Numbered from the stretch's first letter, positions 1 to 5,999 are shown. The stretch: DNA of 64,000 nt from Winogradskyella luteola (GCF_019203985.1 NZ_JAGSPD010000004.1:1-64000); one strand, 5' to 3'. A program made the numbers and translations. The notes: generated by a model from the letters alone, not told the origin.

Positions 1-38
1 GATAAACTAAAATTCTCTTGCATTTTAGCTTAGTTCAT

Positions 39-532
39 TGTTGTAGCACGTTTTTATTTATATTTTTCGAATGTTTTTTCAAGACCTTCAATCAAAACTT
101 TCATTGATTTAGGGTGACAATTTCTTATCCCTTTCAATTCTATCTTAGTATTTTTATCATTCTCAGATATTAGTATTGTAATAGGTGCCATATAGTCACA
201 ATAATTGATTTCGTTAATCTCATTTTCATAAGCAAGTAATTCTTTAGTTGATTTACGATAAATTTTTCTGATAAACGTTTCGTCTAATAAATCAATTGTT
301 TCAGTAGGATTGAATTTTTCACTATTTAAGTCGTAACATCTATCAATATTTATTTTACGATTAGACACTCGAAATGCCACATATTCACATTTTTCTCCGT
401 GATACTTTGTACTAATCAAAAGCATACTTTTGTCATTTCCATCTTGACAAAATACTTGTATTGAAATTATAAATGAGAATAAAATTCCGAAAATTAGTTT
501 CATATCGTTATTGGGTCAAATGTGCTACAACA
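39..532. repeat. 11-bp inverted repeat enclosing one small gene (cassette-like unit)
   Basis: TGTTGTAGCAC at 39-49 is matched exactly by its reverse complement at 522-532. The arms enclose only the 149-aa secreted-protein gene. The right arm is followed by a 12-bp palindrome (CGTATATATACG, 533-544). Small hypothetical genes bounded by short inverted repeats of this kind suggest a passively mobile unit, but no recombinase is present and the arrangement is not that of an integron attC array. Origin is inferred; the repeat itself is directly visible. Confidence 0.55.
54..503 (-). CDS. hypothetical secreted protein, 149 aa
   Basis: The N-terminus (MKLIFGILFSFIISIQVFCQ) is a clear signal peptide with probable cleavage near residue 19-20, so the product should be exported. 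The mature part is about 130 residues, mixed charged and polar, with scattered cysteines, and I recognise no family. It lies alone inside an 11-bp inverted repeat and ends 4 bp from the left arm. No operon partner is visible; the next gene is beyond a transposon end. It is probably an accessory gene of unknown role. Confidence 0.6.
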   Translation of the reverse strand: MKLIFGILFSFIISIQVFCQDGNDKSMLLISTKYHGEKCEYVAFRVSNRKINIDRCYDLNSEKFNPTETIDLLDETFIRKIYRKSTKELLAYENEINEINYCDYMAPITILISENDKNTKIELKGIRNCHPKSMKVLIEGLEKTFEKYK

Positions 533-581
533 CGTATATATACGCATATTCATTAATTACCACTAAAATATAACAAACCTC

Positions 582-589
582 AATGATAA
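582..589. repeat. left target-site duplication of the IS1595-family transposon
   Basis: AATGATAA directly abuts the left terminal repeat; CATGATAA directly abuts the right one (5392-5399). Seven of eight bases match, and 8 bp is the duplication length typical of IS1595-family transposition. The single mismatch suggests one later substitution. Confidence 0.75.
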
Positions 590-615
590 GGCATCTATAT
601 ACAATTTACCACAAG
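590..615 (+). repeat. left terminal inverted repeat of the transposon
   Basis: The 26 bases starting GGCATCTATATACAATTT are the exact reverse complement of 5366-5391. The outermost bases are GG, next to the putative target duplication. Similarity to the other end stops at both edges of the 26 bp. Confidence 0.88.
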
Positions 616-637
616 ATAAACAAAAAAACAAAAAGCC

Positions 638-669
638 TTTGCGTGAATTTATTATTTTTCCTACATTAG
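638..669 (+). promoter_or_regulatory. candidate Bacteroidota promoter just inside the left transposon end
   Basis: TTTG at 638-641 is followed after 20 bp by TACATTAG at 662-669, a near match (5 of 6 defined bases) to the TAnnTTTG -7 box. No ORF follows before the intrinsic terminator at 750-779, so it may drive a short non-coding RNA. Confidence 0.4.
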
Positions 670-674
670 CACAT

Positions 675-779
675 GAAAGTAATTTAGGGTTTACTTTTAG
701 TTAATACCTAAGTAACTGGCTCAATTTTTACCCTTACCGATAACTAACTAAAAGCACTTCCCTCAAGAGGTGCTTTTTT
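675..779 (+). ncRNA. candidate small RNA of about 105 nt in the transposon
   Basis: A promoter-like pair (638-669) and a strong intrinsic terminator (750-779) bracket about 105 bases with no plausible ORF. It lies within the transposon, upstream of the DUF3800 gene, which has its own -7 box at 918-925. The terminator has no coding gene to serve, which is the main argument for a discrete transcript. It could instead be insulation against readthrough from outside. No known RNA family is recognised. Confidence 0.3.
750..779 (+). terminator. intrinsic terminator inside the left end of the transposon
   Basis: AAAAGCAC (750-757) pairs with GTGCTTTT (770-777), with a purine/pyrimidine-rich loop that can pair further, followed by a T run. 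It ends either the candidate small RNA or readthrough from outside the element. Confidence 0.7.
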
Positions 780-917
780 ATTTAGTGGTCGTTTCTTATT
801 AGGTATAAGGTAGAGTTTAGTTGTCACTTTGAACTGATAAAGGGTTAATTCATCAATTATGTATTATGGAATCACAATTAATTTAGGCACTCTTAACCCT
901 TACTTTTTAACATGTGA

Positions 918-925
918 TAAATTTG
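918..925 (+). promoter_or_regulatory. -7 box TAAATTTG for the DUF3800 gene
   Basis: An exact TAnnTTTG match lies 17 bp before the ATG at 943. It lies inside the longer reading frame that opens at 859, which argues that translation starts at 943. Confidence 0.5.
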
Positions 926-942
926 AACTTCTAGTTCGTTAC

Positions 943-1680
943 ATGAGATACTACGTTTTTATTGATGAATCAGGAGAGGCTAATGTTATAAATGTTGACC
1001 CAAGATTCAACATTTTTGTTTTATGTGGTGTAATCTTTAGAGAAGATCATTATAAAGTATTTGATGAGAATTTAAAGAAGTTGAAAATAAAACATTTTGG
1101 AGATGAAAATATCATTTTACATTCTTACGAAATGAGAAAAAACATTGGTGCTTTTAAAATTTTTCAAGACAATAATGTATTATCTGCGTTTTATAAAGAT
1201 ATAGAATTAATATTTACTAAACATTCATATAAAGTAATAGCTAGTATAGTACACAAAGAAGAATATAAAAAGCGTTATCCAGATGAAAATTTTGCATATG
1301 AGCAGTCTTTAAAGTTTTTATGTGAACGTTCAATGTCTTTAATTGGAAAAGGTCATAAGAACAACACTTTACACTTTTGTTTAGAGAAGCGTGGTGAAAG
1401 AAAAGATAGAAGTTTAAAAAAATCTTATACTAGAATACATAGGTTCGGAACGGATTATAAATCTACAAGCGATTTTCAAGTATGTCACCCTACATTATTT
1501 TTTAGAGGAAAAACTCAAAACATTAATGGGCTACAATTAGCGGATCTTTGTGCCTATCCAATTGCTAGAAGAATATTATCACCTGAAAAAAACCAACCTA
1601 CATATGAATTGTTTAAAAATAAACTATACCGAAATAGATTTGGAATAGTAAAAGGCTATGGATTAAAACATTTTCCATAA
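943..1680 (+). CDS. DUF3800 domain-containing protein, 245 aa
   Basis: The protein opens with MRYYVFIDESG, the acidic N-terminal motif of DUF3800 (D8, E9 as putative metal ligands), and carries the C-terminal GLQLADLCAY motif (about residues 196-205, D201). DUF3800 proteins are thought to have an RNase H-like fold and often sit in mobile elements and phage-defence loci; a nuclease activity is inferred. I chose the ATG at 943 rather than 859 because family homology begins there and a -7 box lies between them. It is the first cargo gene of the IS1595-type transposon, with a perfect 9-bp-stem hairpin after its stop. Confidence 0.8.
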   Translation: MRYYVFIDESGEANVINVDPRFNIFVLCGVIFREDHYKVFDENLKKLKIKHFGDENIILHSYEMRKNIGAFKIFQDNNVLSAFYKDIELIFTKHSYKVIASIVHKEEYKKRYPDENFAYEQSLKFLCERSMSLIGKGHKNNTLHFCLEKRGERKDRSLKKSYTRIHRFGTDYKSTSDFQVCHPTLFFRGKTQNINGLQLADLCAYPIARRILSPEKNQPTYELFKNKLYRNRFGIVKGYGLKHFP

Positions 1681-1690
1681 AAACGGTGAA

Positions 1691-1717
1691 GCTGTAAATC
1701 ATTAAATAATTTACAGC
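1691..1717 (+). terminator. perfect hairpin after the DUF3800 gene (no T tail)
   Basis: GCTGTAAAT (1691-1699) and ATTTACAGC (1709-1717) form a 9-bp stem with a 9-nt loop, 10 bp after the DUF3800 stop. There is no following T tract, so it may stabilise the 3' end of the mRNA rather than terminate. A second small hairpin (GGAC atac GTCC) follows at 1730-1741. Confidence 0.45.
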
Positions 1718-1781
1718 CTCCCAGCGGCGGGACATACGTCCAACTCACTATAATATAAATGTACAAAAATAATGCCAAATT

Positions 1782-2843
1782 ATGAAGAAATATTATCCAA
1801 TTTTAGTTTCAAAAAAAGGGGAGATAGTAGCATTACAGCATCTCGAACAAAAGGTTAAAGATGAAGTGTCTCCAATCATAGAGGTTATCGAAAATTCTAT
1901 AATAAAGCCTAAAAAAGAAGGAGGTGGTTTTATATATAAAGAAGATCTAGAGCGATTTTTTGTAACACATTGGAGTTTTTTCAATAATCAAATAATTATG
2001 GACTTTTCTTTATTCAAAAAATGGGATATACATAAAGATAAGATAAGAACTATGCTTATTTTCTTAATAAAATCAGGTGTAAACATCGTTCTTTCCGTTC
2101 AAAAAGGGAGTTCGAGTATTTATAAAGAAATTGTCAAAGACTTAGTTAAAAATTACAATTGTAAGATATGTTTAAGAGCATCAGTTACTATTGATGGATT
2201 TTACGATTACAATAATGAAATTAAAAAGATTAGTAATGAATACAACTTAACTTACCGAGATATTGTTTTGTTATTGGATTTAGAAGAAATAAGGTTTGAC
2301 AATTATAAAAGTTCAACCGAAAAAGCTATATCAGCAATTAGGGGTTTAAGTCATTCTATTGAAAGTTGGGTTGATATAGTAGTTTCATCTAGTTCTTTTC
2401 CAGAGAATTTGAGTGATTTTGAGGTTTCTCCTCCTGAACGAAGAATAAAACGATACGAATTAGACTCTTGGAACTTAATTTTAAAAGATAAAGAATTGCA
2501 AAACGTTAAGTACGGTGATTATGGGTTGAAATCTGCTTTGTTTTTAGATGTGTCTTTTGCAGGTACAATAAGCCTAAAATATTCTTGTAATGATGAGTAT
2601 ATAATATATAGAGGGGTTTTAACTGGAAACCACGAGTTAGGGCATAGACAGTATATTAAGCATTGTCAAAATTTGGTTTCTAACCCTAGCTATTCAGGTA
2701 GGGATTTTAGCTGGGGGGATTTAAAATATTATGAAATAAGTTTGCAAGATTATGAGGACGAAAAGTCTAAATCAGGAAATACTACAAATTGGGTACAGTT
2801 CAGTCAAAATCATCATATAACACTTATGCATAGTATCCTTTAA
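1782..2843 (+). CDS. beta family protein, 353 aa
   Basis: The N-terminus (YYPILVSKKGEIVALQHL, then SPIIEVIE) and the C-terminus (GNHELGHRQYIKHC, then DFSWGD and NHHITLMHSIL) match the conserved ends of the beta-family proteins (Pfam Beta_protein). These occur sporadically in phage and bacterial accessory regions, often beside sce7726-type proteins. The biochemical function is unknown. Its last 20 bp overlap the 3' end of the convergent sce7726-family gene. It is cargo of the IS1595-type transposon. Family membership is well supported; a defence role is inference from family and context. Confidence 0.78.
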   Translation: MKKYYPILVSKKGEIVALQHLEQKVKDEVSPIIEVIENSIIKPKKEGGGFIYKEDLERFFVTHWSFFNNQIIMDFSLFKKWDIHKDKIRTMLIFLIKSGVNIVLSVQKGSSSIYKEIVKDLVKNYNCKICLRASVTIDGFYDYNNEIKKISNEYNLTYRDIVLLLDLEEIRFDNYKSSTEKAISAIRGLSHSIESWVDIVVSSSSFPENLSDFEVSPPERRIKRYELDSWNLILKDKELQNVKYGDYGLKSALFLDVSFAGTISLKYSCNDEYIIYRGVLTGNHELGHRQYIKHCQNLVSNPSYSGRDFSWGDLKYYEISLQDYEDEKSKSGNTTNWVQFSQNHHITLMHSIL

Positions 2844-3399
2844 TTTTCCAATTTTCTCGTTTTTTTAGGGTTTCACTGATTATCTTGCTTAATTTGGTTA
2901 TAGGTATATTATTTCCAAGGGTTTCACTTAATTTCCAAACATTATTTCTTTTACTATAAGATATGTTGTTGTTCTTGAGTATATTCTCTATTTCTTCTCT
3001 CCATAGTAATTTTGCAAGAAAAAAGCCGTCTTTATTACGGTTGTAATAGGATTTACGAACAGTCTTTATCTTGTAACCGCTTGATGTTTTTACACAAATA
3101 TCTAATCCTACCCAATCAGGTAATATTTCTAATATTTTTTCGTAATGTTTATTTTCGGTTACAACAGTTAAATAATCAAATACTTTTGTGTAGCCTTCTA
3201 TTTGATGAGGAAGTCTATTAAGCGTATCTCTTGAGCTTTTAATCTCATAACCATGTAAATGTCCATTTACAACGGCGATATCAATTCTAGATTGAGTTAC
3301 AGGCAAATTAAGTTCATCAACTACTTTAGAATCTGAATCTAAAATAAATTTTTTAAGTGTAGTATCACGAAGTATTCTTCTTATATCTGAATCTCTCAT
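2824..3399 (-). CDS. sce7726 family protein, PD-(D/E)XK nuclease-like, 191 aa
   Basis: The core RIDIAVVNGHLHGYEIKSS supplies D40, E52 and K54 in the D-Xn-ExK spacing of PD-(D/E)XK nucleases, followed by Q66 in HQIEGY. The opening DIRRIL and the phrase PDWVGLDI are typical of the sce7726 family. That family is usually found next to beta or sce7725-type genes in mobile DNA. Nuclease activity is inferred from the motif. The gene is convergent with, and overlaps by 20 bp, the beta-family gene. All putative active-site residues are present, so it is probably functional. Confidence 0.8.
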   Translation of the reverse strand: MRDSDIRRILRDTTLKKFILDSDSKVVDELNLPVTQSRIDIAVVNGHLHGYEIKSSRDTLNRLPHQIEGYTKVFDYLTVVTENKHYEKILEILPDWVGLDICVKTSSGYKIKTVRKSYYNRNKDGFFLAKLLWREEIENILKNNNISYSKRNNVWKLSETLGNNIPITKLSKIISETLKKRENWKIKGYYA

Positions 3400-3405
3400 T
3401 TGGTT

Positions 3406-3435
3406 TTTGGGTTAAGACAAAAAACGCTATATTTG
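3406..3435 (+). promoter_or_regulatory. candidate forward promoter between sce7726 and the 57-aa ORF
   Basis: TTTG at 3406-3409, an 18-bp spacer and an exact TAnnTTTG box (TATATTTG, 3428-3435) point away from the sce7726 gene. No forward ORF follows; a hairpin plus T-rich stretch comes at 3482-3510. Confidence 0.4.
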
Positions 3436-3441
3436 CGTTAT

Positions 3442-3510
3442 TGTTACATAAGCAAAAAAATTATCATATATAAGAAATTCTAGGGATGGGTGGTGCTATC
3501 CCTTTATTTT
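3442..3510 (+). ncRNA. candidate small RNA, about 70 nt
   Basis: A promoter (3406-3435) and a hairpin with a T-rich tail (3482-3510) enclose about 70 bases without an ORF, in the gap between two minus-strand genes. The RNA would be antisense to any leader of the sce7726 mRNA. Evidence is only motif-based, and the hairpin (6-bp stem AGGGAT/ATCCCT) is modest. Confidence 0.22.
3482..3510 (+). terminator. hairpin with T-rich tail in the transposon
   Basis: AGGGAT (3482-3487) pairs with ATCCCT (3498-3503) around a G-rich loop, then TTATTTTT on the plus strand. On the minus strand there is no T tail, so it fits forward termination better than an end for the 57-aa ORF. Confidence 0.35.
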
Positions 3511-3556
3511 TGCAAATATAATAAAAATACCGCAAAAATATTCGATATTATTTGTA

Positions 3557-3730
3557 TCAATAATGTTTTACCTTATGTATTTTGTAATCTTCAATTACTA
3601 AAGGATTTTCTTTTTTTCTAACAAGCGTCCAATAACTGGGAAAGTCTTTACCCTCCATAAAATCACAAACCTTTCTAAGGTTGCCGAAAGTACCCAAGAC
3701 CTCACAATCTTTCAATAAGACGTAGGACAT
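3557..3730 (-). CDS. small hypothetical protein, 57 aa
   Basis: The reading frame opens at 3763, but a -7 box (TAGTTTTG on the minus strand, 3768-3775) lies only 4 bp before that ATG. The internal ATG at 3730 is therefore the likelier start, giving MSYVLLKDCEVLGTFGNLRK and a 57-aa product. It is basic toward the C-terminus and has no signal peptide. It is divergent from the transposase across about 130 bp. The GTFGNLRKVCDF and YWTLVRKK segments look like a small DNA-binding or phage-type protein, but I do not recognise a family. Confidence 0.5.
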   Translation of the reverse strand: MSYVLLKDCEVLGTFGNLRKVCDFMEGKDFPSYWTLVRKKENPLVIEDYKIHKVKHY

Positions 3731-3767
3731 TTTGTTTTCTTGCTGTTCTTTATAAGTAGTCATATCA

Positions 3768-3775
3768 CAAAACTA
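3768..3775 (-). promoter_or_regulatory. -7 box TAGTTTTG for the 57-aa ORF
   Basis: Exact TAnnTTTG match on the minus strand, 37 bp before the ATG at 3730. It lies back to back with the transposase promoter at 3806-3837, so the two genes share one intergenic control region. Confidence 0.45.
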
Positions 3776-3805
3776 CAAAAAAACTCGAAAATAATTGCAT
3801 AATTG

Positions 3806-3837
3806 TTTGTATATACAAAAATAATCGAATATATTTG
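3806..3837 (+). promoter_or_regulatory. transposase promoter
   Basis: TTTG (3806-3809), a 20-bp spacer and TATATTTG (3830-3837) form a consensus Bacteroidota promoter ending 21 bp before the transposase ATG. The region between -33 and -7 is rich in short AT repeats. Confidence 0.6.
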
Positions 3838-3858
3838 TATGTATCAAACTAACAACTG

Positions 3859-4791
3859 ATGAATTTCAAATCACTACCACAGCTTTTGGATTATTTTAAA
3901 GAAGAGAGTACTTGTAAAGAATATTATGAGCAGATCCGTTGGGGAGATGATGTTGCGTGTCCTCATTGTGGATGTGTTAAAGCATATAGAACCAAAAGAG
4001 GTTTTAGATGTAGCGATAAGGACTGTAAAAAGGATTTTACGGTTACTACTGGAACTATCTTTCACAATTCTAATATTCCGCTTAGAATATGGTTTGCGGC
4101 TATCTTTTTGGCTACTACACACAAGAAAGGTATTAGTTCGGTACAATTGGCTTTAGATTTAGGTATTACGCAAAAATCTGCATGGCATGTGCTTCACAGA
4201 ATTAGAGAAATGCTAAAGGACAAAGCACCGCAAATGTTGGGCAAGAATAAAATGGTAGAAACCGATGCAACATATATCGGTGGTAAAGAACGTAATAAGC
4301 ATTTGCACAAAAGACGTTCTCAAACCGATAAAAACGTAACAAACGAGGGGAAACCATATAAGCCTAAGAAAGTTGTTATAGGTATTATCGAGAGAGACGG
4401 TAAAGTAGCTTTAAGACATGTTACAGGAGAAACTACTCAAAATATGGTGGATTTTGTGACGACGCATGTACCGCAAGATGCAACAATATATTCTGATGAA
4501 GCACCAGCATACAATCAACTAAAGCGATTCTATACGCATGACAATGTTAAGCACGCACTTAATATTTATGTTGAGGGTCAAGTACATACTAATACAATAG
4601 AGAACTTTTGGTCAGTTTTAAAGCGTGGTTTATACGGTATCTACCACCAAGTAAGTGATAAGCATTTAGAGCGTTATTTAGACGAATATAGCGCACGTTT
4701 TAATACTAGAAGACTATCTAGTCAAGAGCGATTTGAAAAGTTTTTAGTCGATAGCGAAAGTACACTAAGTTATAAAGCTCTTACTAAATAG
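3859..4791 (+). CDS. IS1595-family transposase, 310 aa
   Basis: Residues 34-56 form a zinc ribbon (CPHCG, then CSDKDC), followed by a helix-turn-helix region (about 90-115). The DDE catalytic domain shows D136 (ETDATYIGGK), D213 (YSDEAPAY) and the HTNTIENFWSVLKRG block with E248. These are hallmarks of the IS1595/IS1016 transposases. The frame is intact and of usual length. The consensus promoter ends 21 bp upstream. It presumably acts on the 26-bp repeats at 590 and 5391, so the whole 4.8-kb segment would move together. Confidence 0.93.
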   Translation: MNFKSLPQLLDYFKEESTCKEYYEQIRWGDDVACPHCGCVKAYRTKRGFRCSDKDCKKDFTVTTGTIFHNSNIPLRIWFAAIFLATTHKKGISSVQLALDLGITQKSAWHVLHRIREMLKDKAPQMLGKNKMVETDATYIGGKERNKHLHKRRSQTDKNVTNEGKPYKPKKVVIGIIERDGKVALRHVTGETTQNMVDFVTTHVPQDATIYSDEAPAYNQLKRFYTHDNVKHALNIYVEGQVHTNTIENFWSVLKRGLYGIYHQVSDKHLERYLDEYSARFNTRRLSSQERFEKFLVDSESTLSYKALTK

Positions 4792-4800
4792 TTTGAGCTT

Positions 4801-4977
4801 TTAGTCACTTTCCCACATTTGAATTATTAACCCAACCAACCCTACAACAACAGCAGATATAATTAAAATATTACCTATGTGTGCTATTCTCAACCCGACA
4901 ATTGCAAGAAAGTAGCATATAATAGCAGATACAAGTAACGTACCCGCAATTTTGTAAGCGATAACAGAATCTTTCAT
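4801..4977 (-). CDS. small membrane protein, 58 aa
   Basis: A 58-codon minus-strand frame starts MKDSVIAYKIAGTLL and ends WESD. It contains two hydrophobic segments (about residues 7-29 and 33-53) with almost no charges between, so it would span the membrane twice. It is convergent with the transposase, ending 9 bp after its stop. No family is recognised. Its location in the transposon next to nuclease-like cargo leaves open a small membrane effector or toxin; that is speculation. Confidence 0.45.
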   Translation of the reverse strand: MKDSVIAYKIAGTLLVSAIICYFLAIVGLRIAHIGNILIISAVVVGLVGLIIQMWESD

Positions 4978-5089
4978 ATAACCTAATTAATAAATATTGC
5001 CAAAAAATTAGCTATTAGTCTTTATGATATTAATTAAGGGTAGAGCTAATATATATTTTTTTATCAAATACATTGACTATCTTTGTTTT

Positions 5090-5209
5090 ATGACAAAAAA
5101 ACAGGACAAAAAGCCAGTCCAAGAGGACAGCTTAAAAATAAAGGGCACATTAGATGACGTTCTAAAAGTGTCTGTTCCTAAACCTAAAGAGGACAAGGAC
5201 AAAAAATAG
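5090..5209 (+). CDS. small lysine-rich protein, 39 aa
   Basis: MTKKQDKKPVQEDSLKIKGT opens a 39-aa highly charged product ending in lysines. A -7 box (TATCTTTG, 5078-5085) lies just 4 bp before the ATG, so the mRNA would be leaderless or nearly so. An earlier in-frame ATG (5024) lies upstream of the promoter and is less likely. It is the last ORF before the right transposon end. No function is recognised. Confidence 0.4.
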   Translation: MTKKQDKKPVQEDSLKIKGTLDDVLKVSVPKPKEDKDKK

Positions 5210-5236
5210 TTCATTGACTGCAATAGTTTAATTATA

Positions 5237-5289
5237 CCTTGGATGGTAGGCAGGATGCCCAATCTCGAATTGCCGAATCGGTGGCAAGG
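5237..5289 (+). other. GC-richer, foldable segment before the right transposon end
   Basis: Between the 39-aa ORF and the right terminal repeat, the base composition rises well above its surroundings. Several short stems are possible: GGCA/TGCC (5249-5259), TTGCC/GGCAA (5270-5287) or, alternatively, CCTTG/CAAGG (5237-5289). It is not a tRNA: there is no acceptor stem or T-arm. It may be a structured RNA or a leftover of another gene. The rest of 5210-5365 shows nothing I can name. Confidence 0.2.
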
Positions 5290-5365
5290 GAAAGACGGTT
5301 AAATGAATTGCGTACTTCATGTTAAAAAAAACGAGTTTTTTCGTTTATTAGATTTTCTTTAAATA

Positions 5366-5391
5366 CTTGTGGTAAATTGTATATAGATGCC
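5366..5391 (-). repeat. right terminal inverted repeat of the transposon
   Basis: The segment is the exact reverse complement of 590-615 over 26 bases. The outer bases (CC at 5390-5391) border the second copy of the target duplication. Confidence 0.88.
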
Positions 5392-5399
5392 CATGATAA
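5392..5399. repeat. right target-site duplication
   Basis: CATGATAA here versus AATGATAA at 582-589: seven of eight identical, immediately outside the terminal repeats on both sides. Confidence 0.75.
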
Positions 5400-5409
5400 C
5401 AAATATTTA

Positions 5410-5463
5410 GACGTTTTCAAACGTTTACAAATACTTACAAACGAATGTAAACGGGTAATTACC
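5410..5463. promoter_or_regulatory. repeat-rich control region upstream of ssb
   Basis: Between the transposon end and ssb are several ACGTTT / AAACG half-sites in both orientations (5410-5453) and a perfect 10-bp palindrome GGTAATTACC (5454-5463). These could be operator sites for ssb, or a replication or partition-type iteron cluster left from an accessory element. No clear TAnnTTTG promoter is seen. Confidence 0.3.
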
Positions 5464-5553
5464 GATTAAAATTTGCCAAGCTTACAATATTTGCCATGTC
5501 GAAACATAAGAACTCGATAGTATTAACTGTTTAATCATTAAAATTTAAAACAC

Positions 5554-5886
5554 ATGAACACATTAAGAAACAAAGTACAGTTGATTGGTAACTTAGGAAA
5601 TGACCCAGAAATTATCAATTTAGAAAGTGGCAAAACCTTGGCAAAATTTTCAATCGCCACTAACGAAAGTTATAAAAATGCCCAGGGTGAAAAAGTAACC
5701 GATACACAATGGCATAATCTAGTAGCCTGGAACAAGACGGCTGAGATAGTGGAGAAGTATGTTACTAAAGGAAAAGAGATTGCTATAGAAGGGAAGTTAA
5801 CTACACGAATGTGGGAAGGTAAAGATGGCATGAAACGTTACACCACAGAAGTGGTTGTTAATGAGTTGTTAATGTTAGGTAAATAA
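5554..5886 (+). CDS. ssb: single-stranded DNA-binding protein, short form, 110 aa
   Basis: The start MNTLRNKVQLIGNLGNDPEI and the blocks WHNLVAWNKTAEIVEKYV and GKEIAIEGKLTTR are the OB-fold of bacterial SSB. At 110 aa it lacks the acidic tail (DDDIPF-type) through which full-length SSB binds partners, as is usual for the short Bacteroidota paralogue. It binds single-stranded DNA in replication or repair. Codons from 5710 to 5799 are nearly identical (89 of 90 bases) to the truncated copy at 11560, whereas the last 87 bases differ. This suggests a hybrid gene made by recombination. A very strong terminator follows. Confidence 0.93.
   Translation: MNTLRNKVQLIGNLGNDPEIINLESGKTLAKFSIATNESYKNAQGEKVTDTQWHNLVAWNKTAEIVEKYVTKGKEIAIEGKLTTRMWEGKDGMKRYTTEVVVNELLMLGK
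5710..5799 (+). repeat. 90-bp direct repeat inside ssb (copy 1)
   Basis: It matches 11560-11649 in 89 of 90 positions (the one difference is G5751 versus A11601). Identity begins sharply at 5710. After 5799 the two copies remain homologous at protein level but diverge clearly in DNA. Confidence 0.9.
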
Positions 5887-5959
5887 TGATATTTAAGGTG
5901 AAGAGTATTAAAATGATTATTTTTCAACCTTTTTAGTATTGCGTTTAACATGTTCGTAT

Positions 5960-5999
5960 TGATTAGTGCAGAATGTTTAGAAACATTCTGCACTAATCA
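5960..5999 (+). terminator. strong terminator after ssb
   Basis: A near-perfect 40-base hairpin (stem up to about 17 bp, TGATTAGTGCAGAATG pairing with its complement, loop near 5977-5982) lies 74 bp after the ssb stop and is followed by ATATTTTAG. Confidence 0.8.

Larger units (their letters stand above)
590..5391. mobile_element. complete IS1595-family transposon with passenger genes, 4802 bp
   Basis: The element is bounded by perfect 26-bp inverted repeats (590-615 and 5366-5391, outer ends starting GGCATCTATATACAATTT) and flanked by an 8-bp direct repeat with one mismatch. Inside are an intact DDE transposase (3859-4791), a DUF3800 gene, a beta-family gene, a sce7726-family gene, three tiny ORFs and two promoter-terminator pairs lacking ORFs. 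IS1595-family elements with passenger genes and 8-bp duplications are known. Removing the element would restore continuous sequence upstream of ssb. An intact transposase and perfect ends suggest a recent, possibly still active insertion. Confidence 0.85.

Noticed and set aside
39..544. Integron attC site and gene cassette
   Set aside because: The arms lie on either side of the gene rather than within one 60-140 bp attC, they do not fit GTTRRRY/RYYYAAC, and there is no integrase in the window.
859..942. Longer N-terminus for the DUF3800 protein
   Set aside because: The extra 28 residues have no family similarity and contain a consensus -7 box (918-925).
675..1680. Retron or CRISPR-like RNA-protein unit at the transposon's left end
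   Set aside because: No reverse transcriptase, no Cas-like protein and no regularly spaced repeats were found; only a promoter-terminator pair.
5237..5289. tRNA gene in the transposon tail
   Set aside because: The stems do not form a cloverleaf, there is no 7-bp acceptor stem and no GTTCRANYC T-arm.
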